From: Streptomyces parvus
GTDB taxonomy: Bacteria; Actinomycetota; Actinomycetes; Streptomycetales; Streptomycetaceae
Reading direction: 5' to 3'
NCBI RefSeq assembly: GCF_032121415.1
Contig: NZ_CP135079.1
Coordinates: forward strand, 5,642,001 to 5,706,000
Length of the DNA stretch: 64,000 nucleotides
Shown: positions 25,080-33,143 of the stretch, one piece after another
Numbering within the stretch: position 1 is the first letter of the stretch
Layout: each line of letters begins with the position of its first letter
Notes under the pieces: generated by a model
Databases searched by the model: none
What the model was told of the DNA's origin: nothing
What the model saw: the letters and a program-made list of their open reading frames with translations, nothing else
Position numbers and translations under genes: made by a program

Positions 25080-25550
25080 TCACTCCTGGCCGGGGTCCTC
25101 GGCTGCCTCCGACCGCAGCAGGGGGTGGATCACCCCGGGGAAGACGGTCGCCTGCACGACCTCCTCGCCCGACCCGCCCCGGACGACGGTCTCGGCGACG
25201 CCCCAGGGCCGACCGGTCAGGTGGACGGTCAGGGTGTACGAGGAGGAGCAGCCGGTGCACTCGTAGCGGTCGGCCCAGGTCTCGACCTCGGTGGTGGAGC
25301 CGGGGTAGCGCTTCACATGGCGGTGGCGGGCGTGGCAGTGCTCGCAGGTCTCGCCCGGCTCGCAGGTCCCGCCGCAGGGGCAGGGCACGTCGAAGGAGTC
25401 GGCGGGCGTCCAGCGCTGCACGAGGACGGCGTCGCGGGTGGCGGCGGTGTCCTTCATGGCCTTGAGGTTGCGGGCGGCGACGTTGTACGACTCGCCGGTG
25501 GCGGCCATCCGGTCGCGGATGACGTCCTTGCGTCCACGGTTGGTCGTCAT
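25080..25550 (-). CDS. Cys-rich zinc-ribbon-like protein, 156 aa
   Basis: The N-terminus has a helical stretch KDVIRDRMAATGESYNVAA. The middle contains a dense Cys/His cluster, CPCGGTCEPGETCEHCHARH, and a later CTGCSSSYTL, which together look like one or two zinc-binding sites. No catalytic domain is visible. ATG at 25550. No partner gene in the immediate surroundings. Could be a regulatory or nucleic-acid-binding protein; unknown. Confidence 0.65.
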   Translation of the reverse strand: MTTNRGRKDVIRDRMAATGESYNVAARNLKAMKDTAATRDAVLVQRWTPADSFDVPCPCGGTCEPGETCEHCHARHRHVKRYPGSTTEVETWADRYECTGCSSSYTLTVHLTGRPWGVAETVVRGGSGEEVVQATVFPGVIHPLLRSEAAEDPGQE

Positions 25551-25722
25551 GCTGGCGGATGTCCTCCTGGGTTCACGCAGCCCGTCAGGAGGCTCACGAG
25601 TCGTACGGATCTCCCATTACGGTACCGGCCCGGCCCGCACGCCCCCGCCTCCCCCGTGCGGCGGAGGCGGATCGTCGGGCGGCGCGACGTGCCCGGGCCG
25701 GGTGGTGCGAGAGGTTCGGGTC

Positions 25723-25842
25723 ATGACGACGCCGGATTCCCCCTCGCCCGCATCCCGCGTGGAGGCCCCGGCGGACCGCTGGGCGGTTCTCGACCGCAAC
25801 CCGGGCAAGACGGTCCGGGCCGAGCCGGACCTGCTGTACTGA
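25723..25842 (+). CDS. Possible small protein, 39 aa
   Basis: ATG with GAGAGG eight bases upstream. The product opens MTTPDSPSPASRVEAPADRW and has a conserved-looking end (DRNPGKTVRAEPDLLY). It is short, and similar small reading frames arise by chance in this composition, so it may not be real. Confidence 0.35.
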   Translation: MTTPDSPSPASRVEAPADRWAVLDRNPGKTVRAEPDLLY

Positions 25843-25925
25843 GGAACGGCCGGCGCGCACCTGAACGTGGCCGGTCAGGCTTCTGCCAGGGGCAGAACTC
25901 CGGCCGGACCAAGCCCGACGCTCAC

Positions 25926-25931
25926 TACAGT
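25926..25931 (+). promoter_or_regulatory. Putative -10 box for the dienelactone-hydrolase-like gene
   Basis: TACAGT, 8 bases before the ATG at 25940; no ribosome site. Suggests a leaderless transcript. Confidence 0.35.
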
Positions 25932-25939
25932 GCCGTCCC

Positions 25940-26686
25940 ATGACGGCGATGGCGGCGATGACGACGCGTACGGTCCAGTACCCGGCCGACGGTTTGACGA
26001 TGATCGGGTACCTCGCGCTCCCGGCCGGTGACGGCCGGCGGCCCGCGGTGCTGCTCGGCCCCGAGGGCATGGGGCTCAGCGACGTCGAGCGCCGCCGGGC
26101 CGTTGCTCTCGCCGAGCTGGGATACGTTGCGCTGGCCTTCGACCTGCACGGCGGGCGCTACTTGGGTGACCCCGAGGAGATGCTGGCCCGCTGCCTGCCG
26201 CTGCTCGCTGATCCCGACCGGATGCGGGGCATCGGCCATGCGGCTCTCGACGTGCTGCGCGCCGAACCGCGGACCGACCCCGACCGGATCGCCGCCGTCG
26301 GCTACGGCACCGGGGGCGCCATCGGGCTGGAACTCGGGCGCGACGGCGTCGACCTGCGCGCGATCGGGACAGTCAACGCAACGACCACGGGCCGACCGGG
26401 CGAAGCCGCGCACATCCGCTGCCCGGTGTGGGCCGGGGTCGGTTCGGAGGACCCGATCATGCCGCCCGCGCAACGGAACGCGTTCACCGCCGAGATGCAG
26501 GCCGCAGGCGTCGACTGGCGCCTCACGGTCTACGGCGGCGCCCTGCACGCCTTCCACCACCCGACGGTCGACCACCCCACGGTCCCCGGCGTCGGCTACC
26601 ACCCCCGGCACGCGCGGCGCGCCTGGCGCGACATCGTCGACCTGCTCGCCGAGTGCCTGCCCGTGGCCGACGAGCCGGGGGCATGA
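25940..26686 (+). CDS. Dienelactone-hydrolase-like protein lacking the nucleophile, 248 aa
   Basis: Alpha/beta hydrolase fold of the dienelactone hydrolase family. The acid (D171 in GSEDPIMPP) and the His (H203 in GALHAFHHP) are in place. The nucleophile elbow reads VGYGTGGAIG, so Gly123 occupies the place of Cys or Ser. It is probably catalytically dead or uses another residue. The length is otherwise normal. The leaderless-type start is ATG 25940. A MarR remnant lies immediately beyond its 3' end on the other strand. Confidence 0.75.
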   Translation: MTAMAAMTTRTVQYPADGLTMIGYLALPAGDGRRPAVLLGPEGMGLSDVERRRAVALAELGYVALAFDLHGGRYLGDPEEMLARCLPLLADPDRMRGIGHAALDVLRAEPRTDPDRIAAVGYGTGGAIGLELGRDGVDLRAIGTVNATTTGRPGEAAHIRCPVWAGVGSEDPIMPPAQRNAFTAEMQAAGVDWRLTVYGGALHAFHHPTVDHPTVPGVGYHPRHARRAWRDIVDLLAECLPVADEPGA

Positions 26687-26695
26687 CCAGGTGGA

Positions 26696-27040
26696 CTACG
26701 CGCGGCCGCGCAGCGAATGGATCATGCTCGGGAGGGCCCGGAACGCGCCCTCCCGCTCGGGCCCGGTCATACCGGCCGGCATCCTGGCCTCCACGGACCG
26801 GACGCCGCGGACGCCTCCTCCGGGCTCTGTCGTCCGCGAGGCGTGAGCCGCGCGGGGAGGACCTTCCCGACGGCCGCCTCGGCGGGCCTGGTCACGTAGC
26901 CGTCCCGCTCCAGGGACTGGAGCAGCACGTTCATCGACGGGCGCGTCACGAAGGCGCCCCGCGCGAGCTCGGAGTTCGACATGCCCGGCCGCCCCGCCAG
27001 CAGTTCCAGGCAGGAGTAGTGCGTCACGCTCCACGACCGC
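26696..27040 (-). pseudogene. MarR family regulator remnant, frameshifted and 5'-truncated
   Basis: Reading from about 27036 leftward, one frame gives an unmistakable MarR wing-helix stretch (WSVTHYSCLELL, LARGAFVTRPSMNVLLQSLE, DGYVTRPAE, GKVLPARLTPRGRQ). At about 26804 the frame is lost. A one-base correction there restores the expected ending (VRSVEARMPAGMT, then FRALPSMIHSL) in the neighbouring frame, stopping at 26696. The first third of a normal MarR protein is missing, and the sequence merges into the end of the GAP1 gene. Both lesions are seen in this sequence; an assembly error of one base cannot be excluded for the frameshift. Confidence 0.8.
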
Positions 27041-27121
27041 GCCTGACGGGCCGGTTGGACACGCGCACGGATGGCGGGGGCCCGGACCGGGGCGGAAGCC
27101 GGGCGCTTCTCCACCGGGGGT

Positions 27122-29632
27122 TCACCCCCGCCGCACCCGCCCCGCGATCCGCCGGCCCAGGCGGCCCAGCGTGCTCGAACGGTTCCAGGTGCGGAAGGCG
27201 TCCGCCCGGCCGCTGCTGCCCGTGCGGCCCACCGTCGCCTCGACCTCCGCGACGTCCTCGGCCGACATGGCGCGGACGGCCGGGCGCAGGACCTCGTCGA
27301 GGAGGGCGGCGGCCACCGGGGGCCAGGTCTCGCCCGCGTGCGGGTGGGCCGTCCAGACGGTGAAGCAGTCCGCCGCGTAGGCGGGCTGGGCGCGCAGCCG
27401 GGTCCGTACCGTCTCCGTCCGGGCGGTGCGGTCGTACGCGGCGATCAGCTCCGCGTCGTCGCTGTGGACGAAGTCGTACAGCTCGGCGCCCGGGCGGTCC
27501 GGGGCCAGCAGCCGTTCCACCAGGGCCGCGTGGGCCCGCTCCCTGAGTGCCGGGTCGACCGGTTCCGCCTGCGCGCACAGGGTGCGGACCCTCTCCGCCC
27601 AGCCGGGTTCCGGTGCGCCCGTGCGCAGTTCGCGGACCAGGTCCAGCAGCAGGAGGCCCGCCCGCGCCCGGCCGCCGATCTCCCGGGGGAAGCCGCGCAG
27701 GAGGTCGTGGGCGAGGGAGGCCGCCTCATCCGTGCTCGCGGCGGACGAGGCGGTGGAGGGCGTTCCGGTGGCGGACGGCTCTGCGGCGGACGCGCCCAGT
27801 GCCGCGTCGACCAGGCGGGCCCACGTACCGGCCGCGCGGTGGGAGTCCGACGTGGCCGCGTCCAGCAGGAGGCGGGCCTCCTCGATCGTCGGGGCCCGGT
27901 CCGCCCAGACCAGGCCCACCGCCGTGCGCAGGACCAGCGGCTCGGCGAAAGGGGAGAGGCCGGCCGCCCGCAGCACCCGGTGCCACACCGCCGCCCGGTC
28001 CCCGCCCAGCGTCGCCATCGCCCCCGGCAGCTCGGCGCACATCCGCAAGTGCGGCAACGCCTGCGTCCCCGTGAACGGCAGCGCCACCCGCTCCAGGAAC
28101 CGGGCCACCGCCCCGGGGTCCCGGGGGGCGAGCCGGTCCAGCGCGCCCAGCAACGCCGTCCTCACCTCGAACTGCTCGTCCAGCAGCTCCAGCAGGGTCG
28201 GGGCGAAGTCCGGCGCGCCCGCGGCTCCCGTCCCTTCCTCATCCTGTGCCGCCGCCTCCGTCAGCAGGGCCGGCGCCAGGCGGTCGATGACGCCCGGCAG
28301 CGAATCCGTACCGTCCACGCCCAGCAGCCGTGCCACCCGCAGCAGTTGTACGGTTCGCGCCACCGAGCGGGACCCGGCCGTGTCGCCCAGCTCGGTGAGG
28401 ATCTCCGGGGCGAGCCGCTCCGCGACCGCCGCGCCCTCCGGCCCCACGAACGCGTCCCGGCGCGGCAGTTCCAGCGAGCCGTTGCCGCCGCGTACCGCCT
28501 CCGTCACCAGCATCGCCGCGAGCGGAGCGGTCACCGCTGCGGGGCAGCGGCCCTCCAGCGCACCGAACAGCCTTCCCACCGCGTCGAATTCGGGGCCCGT
28601 GCGGTCGTCGACGCCCGGGGACGCGAGGGCCTCGACCAGCCGGCCCGTGCGTTTGGCGTCCAAGGCGTACGGCCGGTCCGCCGCCCAACCGGCCGCCGCC
28701 GCACGCTCGTCCGGCCCGAGCGCGATCCCCGCGCACAGGGCCGTCACCGCCAACGGGCCTGGGGCAAAGGGCTCCCCGGGCAGTTCCCGCGCCTCCCGGA
28801 ACAGCTCCGGCGACCGGCTCCGCCACACCCGCGCCGCCGTCGCCGCCCACGCGTCGTCCGTACTACCGCCCGACGGAGGCCGCTCCGCACAGACATGCAC
28901 CCGCAGGCCCGCCGCCCGGGCCGCCTCCGCGTCCTCGGGCAGCACCCCCGCCACCCGCACCGCCGAACTCTCCGGCCGCCGCGTGTACGTGGTGAACGTC
29001 AGCCGCTCCGCGCTCTCCCTCGGCAGGGTCACGGACGCGAGCCCCAGCCACCGGGCCACGTCCGCGCACTGCCGCTCCACCAGCACCACCGGCCGCCCGC
29101 CGGGCTCCGTGGGCTCGCTCGCCCGGCGCAGATCCGCCAGCACGGCCGCGAGCCAGGGGCCGCGCGACACGGCGAAGTCGTCCAGGCCCTCCGAGACCGC
29201 CGCCGGTCCTGGCGACAGCGCCAGCGGGTCCGGTATCGCGCCGCCGGGCGTCACCGCCACCCAGTGCGGCGACCGCCACGCCTCGACCGGCAGCCGGTCG
29301 CCCGGCAGCGGCACCCCCGGCGGCAGGTGGACCGCGTGAGCGTGGAACCGGATGCCCGGGCCCGCGCCGCCCCCGGTGGCCCGTACCGGGGCCGACCGGG
29401 ACACCAGCCGGCTGCCGTCGGAGAGGGCGGCGTACGTGAACGACTGCGGCAGCGAGCGCAGTTCGCCGTCCGATGGGCGGTCGGGAGCGCCGTCGGGAAG
29501 CTCGTAGCGGACCAAGGGCTCGATCTCCGCCAGCAGGGCCCCGGACACCCCGGGACCGACCGCCGTGAACCGGCCCGCCGTTCCCTCGTCCCCCGGCGCG
29601 GCGGAGGTGTAGTGCACCTGTGCAAGGCTCAT
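27122..29632 (-). CDS. GTPase-associated protein GAP1-like, 836 aa
   Basis: Large alpha-helical protein that opens with MSLAQVHYTSAAPGDEG and continues with a beta-rich stretch around FTAVGPGVSGALLAEIEP, as in the GAP1-N2 domain of actinobacterial GTPase-associated proteins. The middle and C-terminal parts (to residue 836) are helical and Leu/Ala/Arg-rich, compatible with GAP1-M and GAP1-C. No P-loop is present. Family members normally sit beside paired GTPase genes in conflict-type loci; no such gene is here. ATG start at 29632. Confidence 0.7.
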   Translation of the reverse strand: MSLAQVHYTSAAPGDEGTAGRFTAVGPGVSGALLAEIEPLVRYELPDGAPDRPSDGELRSLPQSFTYAALSDGSRLVSRSAPVRATGGGAGPGIRFHAHAVHLPPGVPLPGDRLPVEAWRSPHWVAVTPGGAIPDPLALSPGPAAVSEGLDDFAVSRGPWLAAVLADLRRASEPTEPGGRPVVLVERQCADVARWLGLASVTLPRESAERLTFTTYTRRPESSAVRVAGVLPEDAEAARAAGLRVHVCAERPPSGGSTDDAWAATAARVWRSRSPELFREARELPGEPFAPGPLAVTALCAGIALGPDERAAAAGWAADRPYALDAKRTGRLVEALASPGVDDRTGPEFDAVGRLFGALEGRCPAAVTAPLAAMLVTEAVRGGNGSLELPRRDAFVGPEGAAVAERLAPEILTELGDTAGSRSVARTVQLLRVARLLGVDGTDSLPGVIDRLAPALLTEAAAQDEEGTGAAGAPDFAPTLLELLDEQFEVRTALLGALDRLAPRDPGAVARFLERVALPFTGTQALPHLRMCAELPGAMATLGGDRAAVWHRVLRAAGLSPFAEPLVLRTAVGLVWADRAPTIEEARLLLDAATSDSHRAAGTWARLVDAALGASAAEPSATGTPSTASSAASTDEAASLAHDLLRGFPREIGGRARAGLLLLDLVRELRTGAPEPGWAERVRTLCAQAEPVDPALRERAHAALVERLLAPDRPGAELYDFVHSDDAELIAAYDRTARTETVRTRLRAQPAYAADCFTVWTAHPHAGETWPPVAAALLDEVLRPAVRAMSAEDVAEVEATVGRTGSSGRADAFRTWNRSSTLGRLGRRIAGRVRRG

Positions 29633-30031
29633 CTGTCGGCCCTCTTCGTCCTGCCGCGCCCGGTCCCCGTGCCCACCCCGTACGGCTGGGTCGGGGGAGA
29701 AGTCCGCAGCCGCGGGGGCGACGTTATCAAGGACGGGGAGGTATCCCCCACGCTGCGTCAGATGCCGGCCCGAGGGCGTGGGGCATACTGCCGCGGGGAC
29801 GGCTGGTGGAGGCGGCCGACGGTTGCACGCTCATTTCCCGGGACCGGCCGGACGTCCTCGTCGAGCTCCTCCGTGCCTTGATGGCGGAGACGGCCGGCCC
29901 GGCCGAAACGGCTCCGTGTGAGGCGGAGCGGGCGCATGTCCCGAAGAGGAAACAGTCTTCTGACACCTCCACCACGGCGGCCCGGCGAACCTATGATCGA
30001 TGCGGTGCCGAGGAGGAGCGGGGGAAGCGCT
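29633..30031. other. Divergent intergenic region
   Basis: About 400 bases between the divergent GAP1 and lipoprotein genes. I see no convincing gene in it. On the plus strand the best promoter element of the region is TATGAT at 29992-29997. Confidence 0.5.
29992..29997 (+). promoter_or_regulatory. Strong -10 hexamer upstream of the lipoprotein-kinase operon
   Basis: TATGAT is the closest match to the -10 consensus I saw in the window. It ends 7 bases before an in-frame GTG at 30005, an alternative leaderless start for the lipoprotein. Confidence 0.45.
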
Positions 30032-30862
30032 GTGACCTGTCACGTGCCGTCAAGAGGGGGCCGGTTCGCGCTGCCCCTCGCCCTGGCCGCCGTCCTGCTG
30101 GCCGGTTGCTCGGGTGCGGCGGACGGGCCCGGGGAGACGGAGCGGCGCGACGCCTCGTCGAGCGCGGCCCCGGGCTCCGGAGACAGCACCGACGCCGAAC
30201 CGTCCGCCGAGCCGACGAAGACACTGGACCCCGACCCCGCCCGGCTCCCCAGGACCCGGGCCGCGGCGTTGGACCTCATCGACCGGGTCATCGCCGACCC
30301 CGACAGCTTCGGTCCCGGGGTGGTCGAGCGGCGCCCGTACGAGAGCGGCCCGGACACCTGGCCCGTGCTCGGCGAGGACTGCGTCTGGCAGCAGCGGAAG
30401 CCCGGTTTCAGCGTCCTGGCCACCCTCACCCGGTCGTTCGAGGTGCCCGCGGAGGCGGGCAAGGGGCCGGTGCGCCTCGGCGCCGTCGTCACCGTGCACC
30501 GCACCCGCGAGGACGCGGCCTGGGAGATGGCGGAGTCGATCGAGGAGACCATGCGCTGCCCTACCCAGCAGCTGCGCGAGGGCGAACTGATCGGCTCCAT
30601 GGTCGCCGCCGCGCTGTTCGGCGGCGAGGCCACCCAGACCAACTCCGAGGACGCCCTCAGCGAGGTGGGGCAGTACCGGAGCTCCGAGCTCGGCGGGCCG
30701 CACCACTACGCCTGGCAGCAGGCGCAGACCCTGCAGTTCACCGTCGCCGTGACCGGCAAGGGGGCGAAGGGGCGTACGGAGAAGGAGATCGACGACCTGG
30801 TCGTCCAGGCGCAGGCCGCCATGCTGGTCCGGCTGGAATCCGCCGTCGAGAAGCAGAGCTGA
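30032..30862 (+). CDS. Secreted lipoprotein preceding the sensor kinases, 276 aa
   Basis: Lipoprotein signal with core FALPLALAAVLLAGC, then a Ser/Ala/Glu-rich linker. The globular part has few landmarks: a paired Cys pattern (GEDCVWQQRKPG and MRCPTQQL) and a helical C-terminus. The GTG at 30032 is chosen because it gives a compact signal peptide and follows a GGGGGAAG stretch; GTG 30005 and ATG 29993 are also possible. The first kinase gene starts 9 bases after the stop, so it is part of the kinase operon and may be an extracytoplasmic partner. Confidence 0.75.
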   Translation: MTCHVPSRGGRFALPLALAAVLLAGCSGAADGPGETERRDASSSAAPGSGDSTDAEPSAEPTKTLDPDPARLPRTRAAALDLIDRVIADPDSFGPGVVERRPYESGPDTWPVLGEDCVWQQRKPGFSVLATLTRSFEVPAEAGKGPVRLGAVVTVHRTREDAAWEMAESIEETMRCPTQQLREGELIGSMVAAALFGGEATQTNSEDALSEVGQYRSSELGGPHHYAWQQAQTLQFTVAVTGKGAKGRTEKEIDDLVVQAQAAMLVRLESAVEKQS

Positions 30863-30871
30863 GGCCGGGCG

Positions 30872-33142
30872 ATGGACGACCTGCGACCCACCGACCCCGC
30901 CCGGATCGGCGGCCACCGGCTCCTCGGCCGCCTCGGAGCCGGCGGCATGGGCGTCGTCTACCTCGGCCGCACCGACGCCGGAGCGCTCGCCGCGATCAAG
31001 GTGATCCTGCCCGAGCACGCCGGGGACGAGGACTTCCGGGCCCGCTTCCGCCGTGAGGCCGAGGCCGCCCGCCGGGTCGACAGCCCCTGGGCCGTGTCCG
31101 TCACCGGCGCCGACACCGAGGCCGAACGTCCCTGGCTCGCCACCGAGTTCGTGCCCGGGCCGACGCTGTCGGACATCGTCGCCCGGCGCGGACCGCTCCC
31201 CGTGCGCAGCGTCACCGTCCTCGGCCGGCTGCTCGCCCGCGCCCTGGCCGCCGTGCACGGCGCCGGACTCGTCCACCGCGACGTCAAACCGGGCAACGTC
31301 CTGCTGACGGCGAGCGGCCCCCGGCTGATCGACTTCGGGATCGCCCGCACCGCCGACGCGACCGCCCTCACCGCCACGGGGCTGATCGTCGGCACGCCGG
31401 GGTTTCTGCCGCCGGAGGTGGTGTCAGGGGGTGCGAAGGGGGCCGGTGAGCCCCCCGGTGGGGCCGTTGAGCCCACCGGAGCCGCCGGGGACGTCTTCTC
31501 GCTCGGCTGTCTCCTGGCGTACGCCTCCACCGGTCGGACGCCCTTCGGCAGCGGTGCGGTCGACGCCGTCCTCTACCGCACCGTGCACGACGCCCCGGAC
31601 CTCGACGGCGTCGAGGACCCCGGGCTGCGCGCGCTGCTGGAGCGTTGCCTCGCCAAGGACCCCGGCGAGCGTCCGGCCGCCGCCGACCTCGACACCCTGA
31701 TCGCCGAGGACATGCCCGCCGGGGCCACCGCCGACTGGCTGCCCGAGGACGTCGTGCGGATCATCGCCGACCGGGCCGCCGTGCTGCTGGCCCTGCCCGC
31801 CATCGACGCCACCGTCGCCGTCGCCGAGGAGCCCCCGAGCCCGCAACCCGCCCCCGGCCGAAGGCGGTTCCTGCTCCTCGCGGCCGGGGGCGCTCTCGCC
31901 CTCGGCGCCGGAGCCTTCGCCGCCGTACGGCTCACCGGCGACGAAGCAGAGGGGGCAGGAGGCGGCGGGGCCCCCGGCGGACGGCGCCTCATCATCGGCG
32001 TGCACGCCGACCTCACCGGGCCCCTCAGCCCCGCCGGACGCGCCCAGGAACGCGGCGTCCGGCTCGCCGTCGACCGCTTCAACTCCCTCGACGACCAGCC
32101 CTTCCGGCTCGCCGTGAAGGTCCTCGACGACCAGGGCGACCCCGCCCGCTCGGCCCGGGTCGCCGAGGACTTCGCCCGCGATCCGGAGGTCGTCGCGGTC
32201 ATCGGTCCCACCAGCGACGAGTCGGCGGGGGCCGCCCTGTCCGCGTACGACGAAGCCGTGATGCCGGTCCTGACGGTGTCGGCCCTTCAGATCGCCTTCC
32301 CGCGCCGCGCCAACGCCTCCTTCTTCCAGGCCGCCCCCTCCTACGCCTCGCTCGCCGTTCCCATCGTCAACCGCCTTCTCCTGCGCCCCGACGTCGAGCG
32401 GCTGGGCGTCCTGATCGACCGGTCCGGCGGACAGGCGGCCTACCAGTCGGGCTACTCGACCAACCTGCTGACCCCCAGCCTCACCACCGGCACCACCCAC
32501 CCCCGCGTGGTGCCCGCCGGGACCACCGTCTTCGACCCGGTCATCACCGACCTCCTCTCGCATCGGAGCGACGCCCTCTTCTACGCCGGTGACGCGGCCG
32601 GCGCCGCCCGGGTCGCCCGCATCCTGGCCGACCTCTCCTTCGCCGGACCGCGCATGGCCCAACACGCGGTCATGGGAACGGAGTTTTTGGAACTGGCCGG
32701 CGCTGCGGCCGACGGCTGGGAGTTCGTCGCCCCGTTCATCGACGCCACCGCCCCGGCCGCCGCGACGTTCGCCGCCGCCCACCGCAAACGCTTCGGCACC
32801 GCGCCCGCCGCCTGGGCGGCCGAGGCGTACGACGCGGCAGGGCTCGTCGCCCGCGAACTGGCCGCCCTCGCCGAGCCGGCGGCCAAGGGCGCGACGGGCC
32901 GTGCCGCCGGGGCTTCGCCCCCGGTCAAGGGGGTGTCCGCGAGCGTCACGCCCTCCGGCGACGGCCGGCCCACCCGGTCCGCGCTCACCGCCGCGATCGC
33001 CGCCGCCCGGTACGAAGGGGTCTCGCGCTCCTACGCGTTCGAGGAGGAACGTCAGCAACTCGTCGGCCGGGACGCCCACGTGTACCGGGTGGAGGACGGT
33101 CGCCTCCGCTACCTCGGCCCCGCCCCGAAGCCGAAGAGCTGA
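30872..33142 (+). CDS. Receiver-type Ser/Thr protein kinase with periplasmic-binding domain, 756 aa
   Basis: Cytoplasmic kinase domain at residues about 10-280: glycine loop GAGGMGVVYL, Lys43 (AAIKVI), catalytic HRDVKPGN with D137, and DFG with D154. About 18 residues are inserted in the region after GTPGFLPPE. A Pro-rich linker leads to a single membrane segment (about 334-353) preceded by RRR331-333. From about 373 to the end the protein is a type-I periplasmic-binding (Leu/Ile/Val-receptor) fold, beginning GRRLIIGVHADLTGPLSP. The domain order implies an outside sensor driving an inside kinase. It is followed without a gap by a second copy. Confidence 0.9.
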   Translation: MDDLRPTDPARIGGHRLLGRLGAGGMGVVYLGRTDAGALAAIKVILPEHAGDEDFRARFRREAEAARRVDSPWAVSVTGADTEAERPWLATEFVPGPTLSDIVARRGPLPVRSVTVLGRLLARALAAVHGAGLVHRDVKPGNVLLTASGPRLIDFGIARTADATALTATGLIVGTPGFLPPEVVSGGAKGAGEPPGGAVEPTGAAGDVFSLGCLLAYASTGRTPFGSGAVDAVLYRTVHDAPDLDGVEDPGLRALLERCLAKDPGERPAAADLDTLIAEDMPAGATADWLPEDVVRIIADRAAVLLALPAIDATVAVAEEPPSPQPAPGRRRFLLLAAGGALALGAGAFAAVRLTGDEAEGAGGGGAPGGRRLIIGVHADLTGPLSPAGRAQERGVRLAVDRFNSLDDQPFRLAVKVLDDQGDPARSARVAEDFARDPEVVAVIGPTSDESAGAALSAYDEAVMPVLTVSALQIAFPRRANASFFQAAPSYASLAVPIVNRLLLRPDVERLGVLIDRSGGQAAYQSGYSTNLLTPSLTTGTTHPRVVPAGTTVFDPVITDLLSHRSDALFYAGDAAGAARVARILADLSFAGPRMAQHAVMGTEFLELAGAAADGWEFVAPFIDATAPAAATFAAAHRKRFGTAPAAWAAEAYDAAGLVARELAALAEPAAKGATGRAAGASPPVKGVSASVTPSGDGRPTRSALTAAIAAARYEGVSRSYAFEEERQQLVGRDAHVYRVEDGRLRYLGPAPKPKS

Positions 33143-33143
33143 C

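Noticed and set aside
27071..29881. Very long open frame on the plus strand opposite the GAP1 gene
   Set aside because: Low-complexity Arg/Pro/Gly product mirrored from high-GC codon positions; no domain, while the minus strand reads as a real protein.
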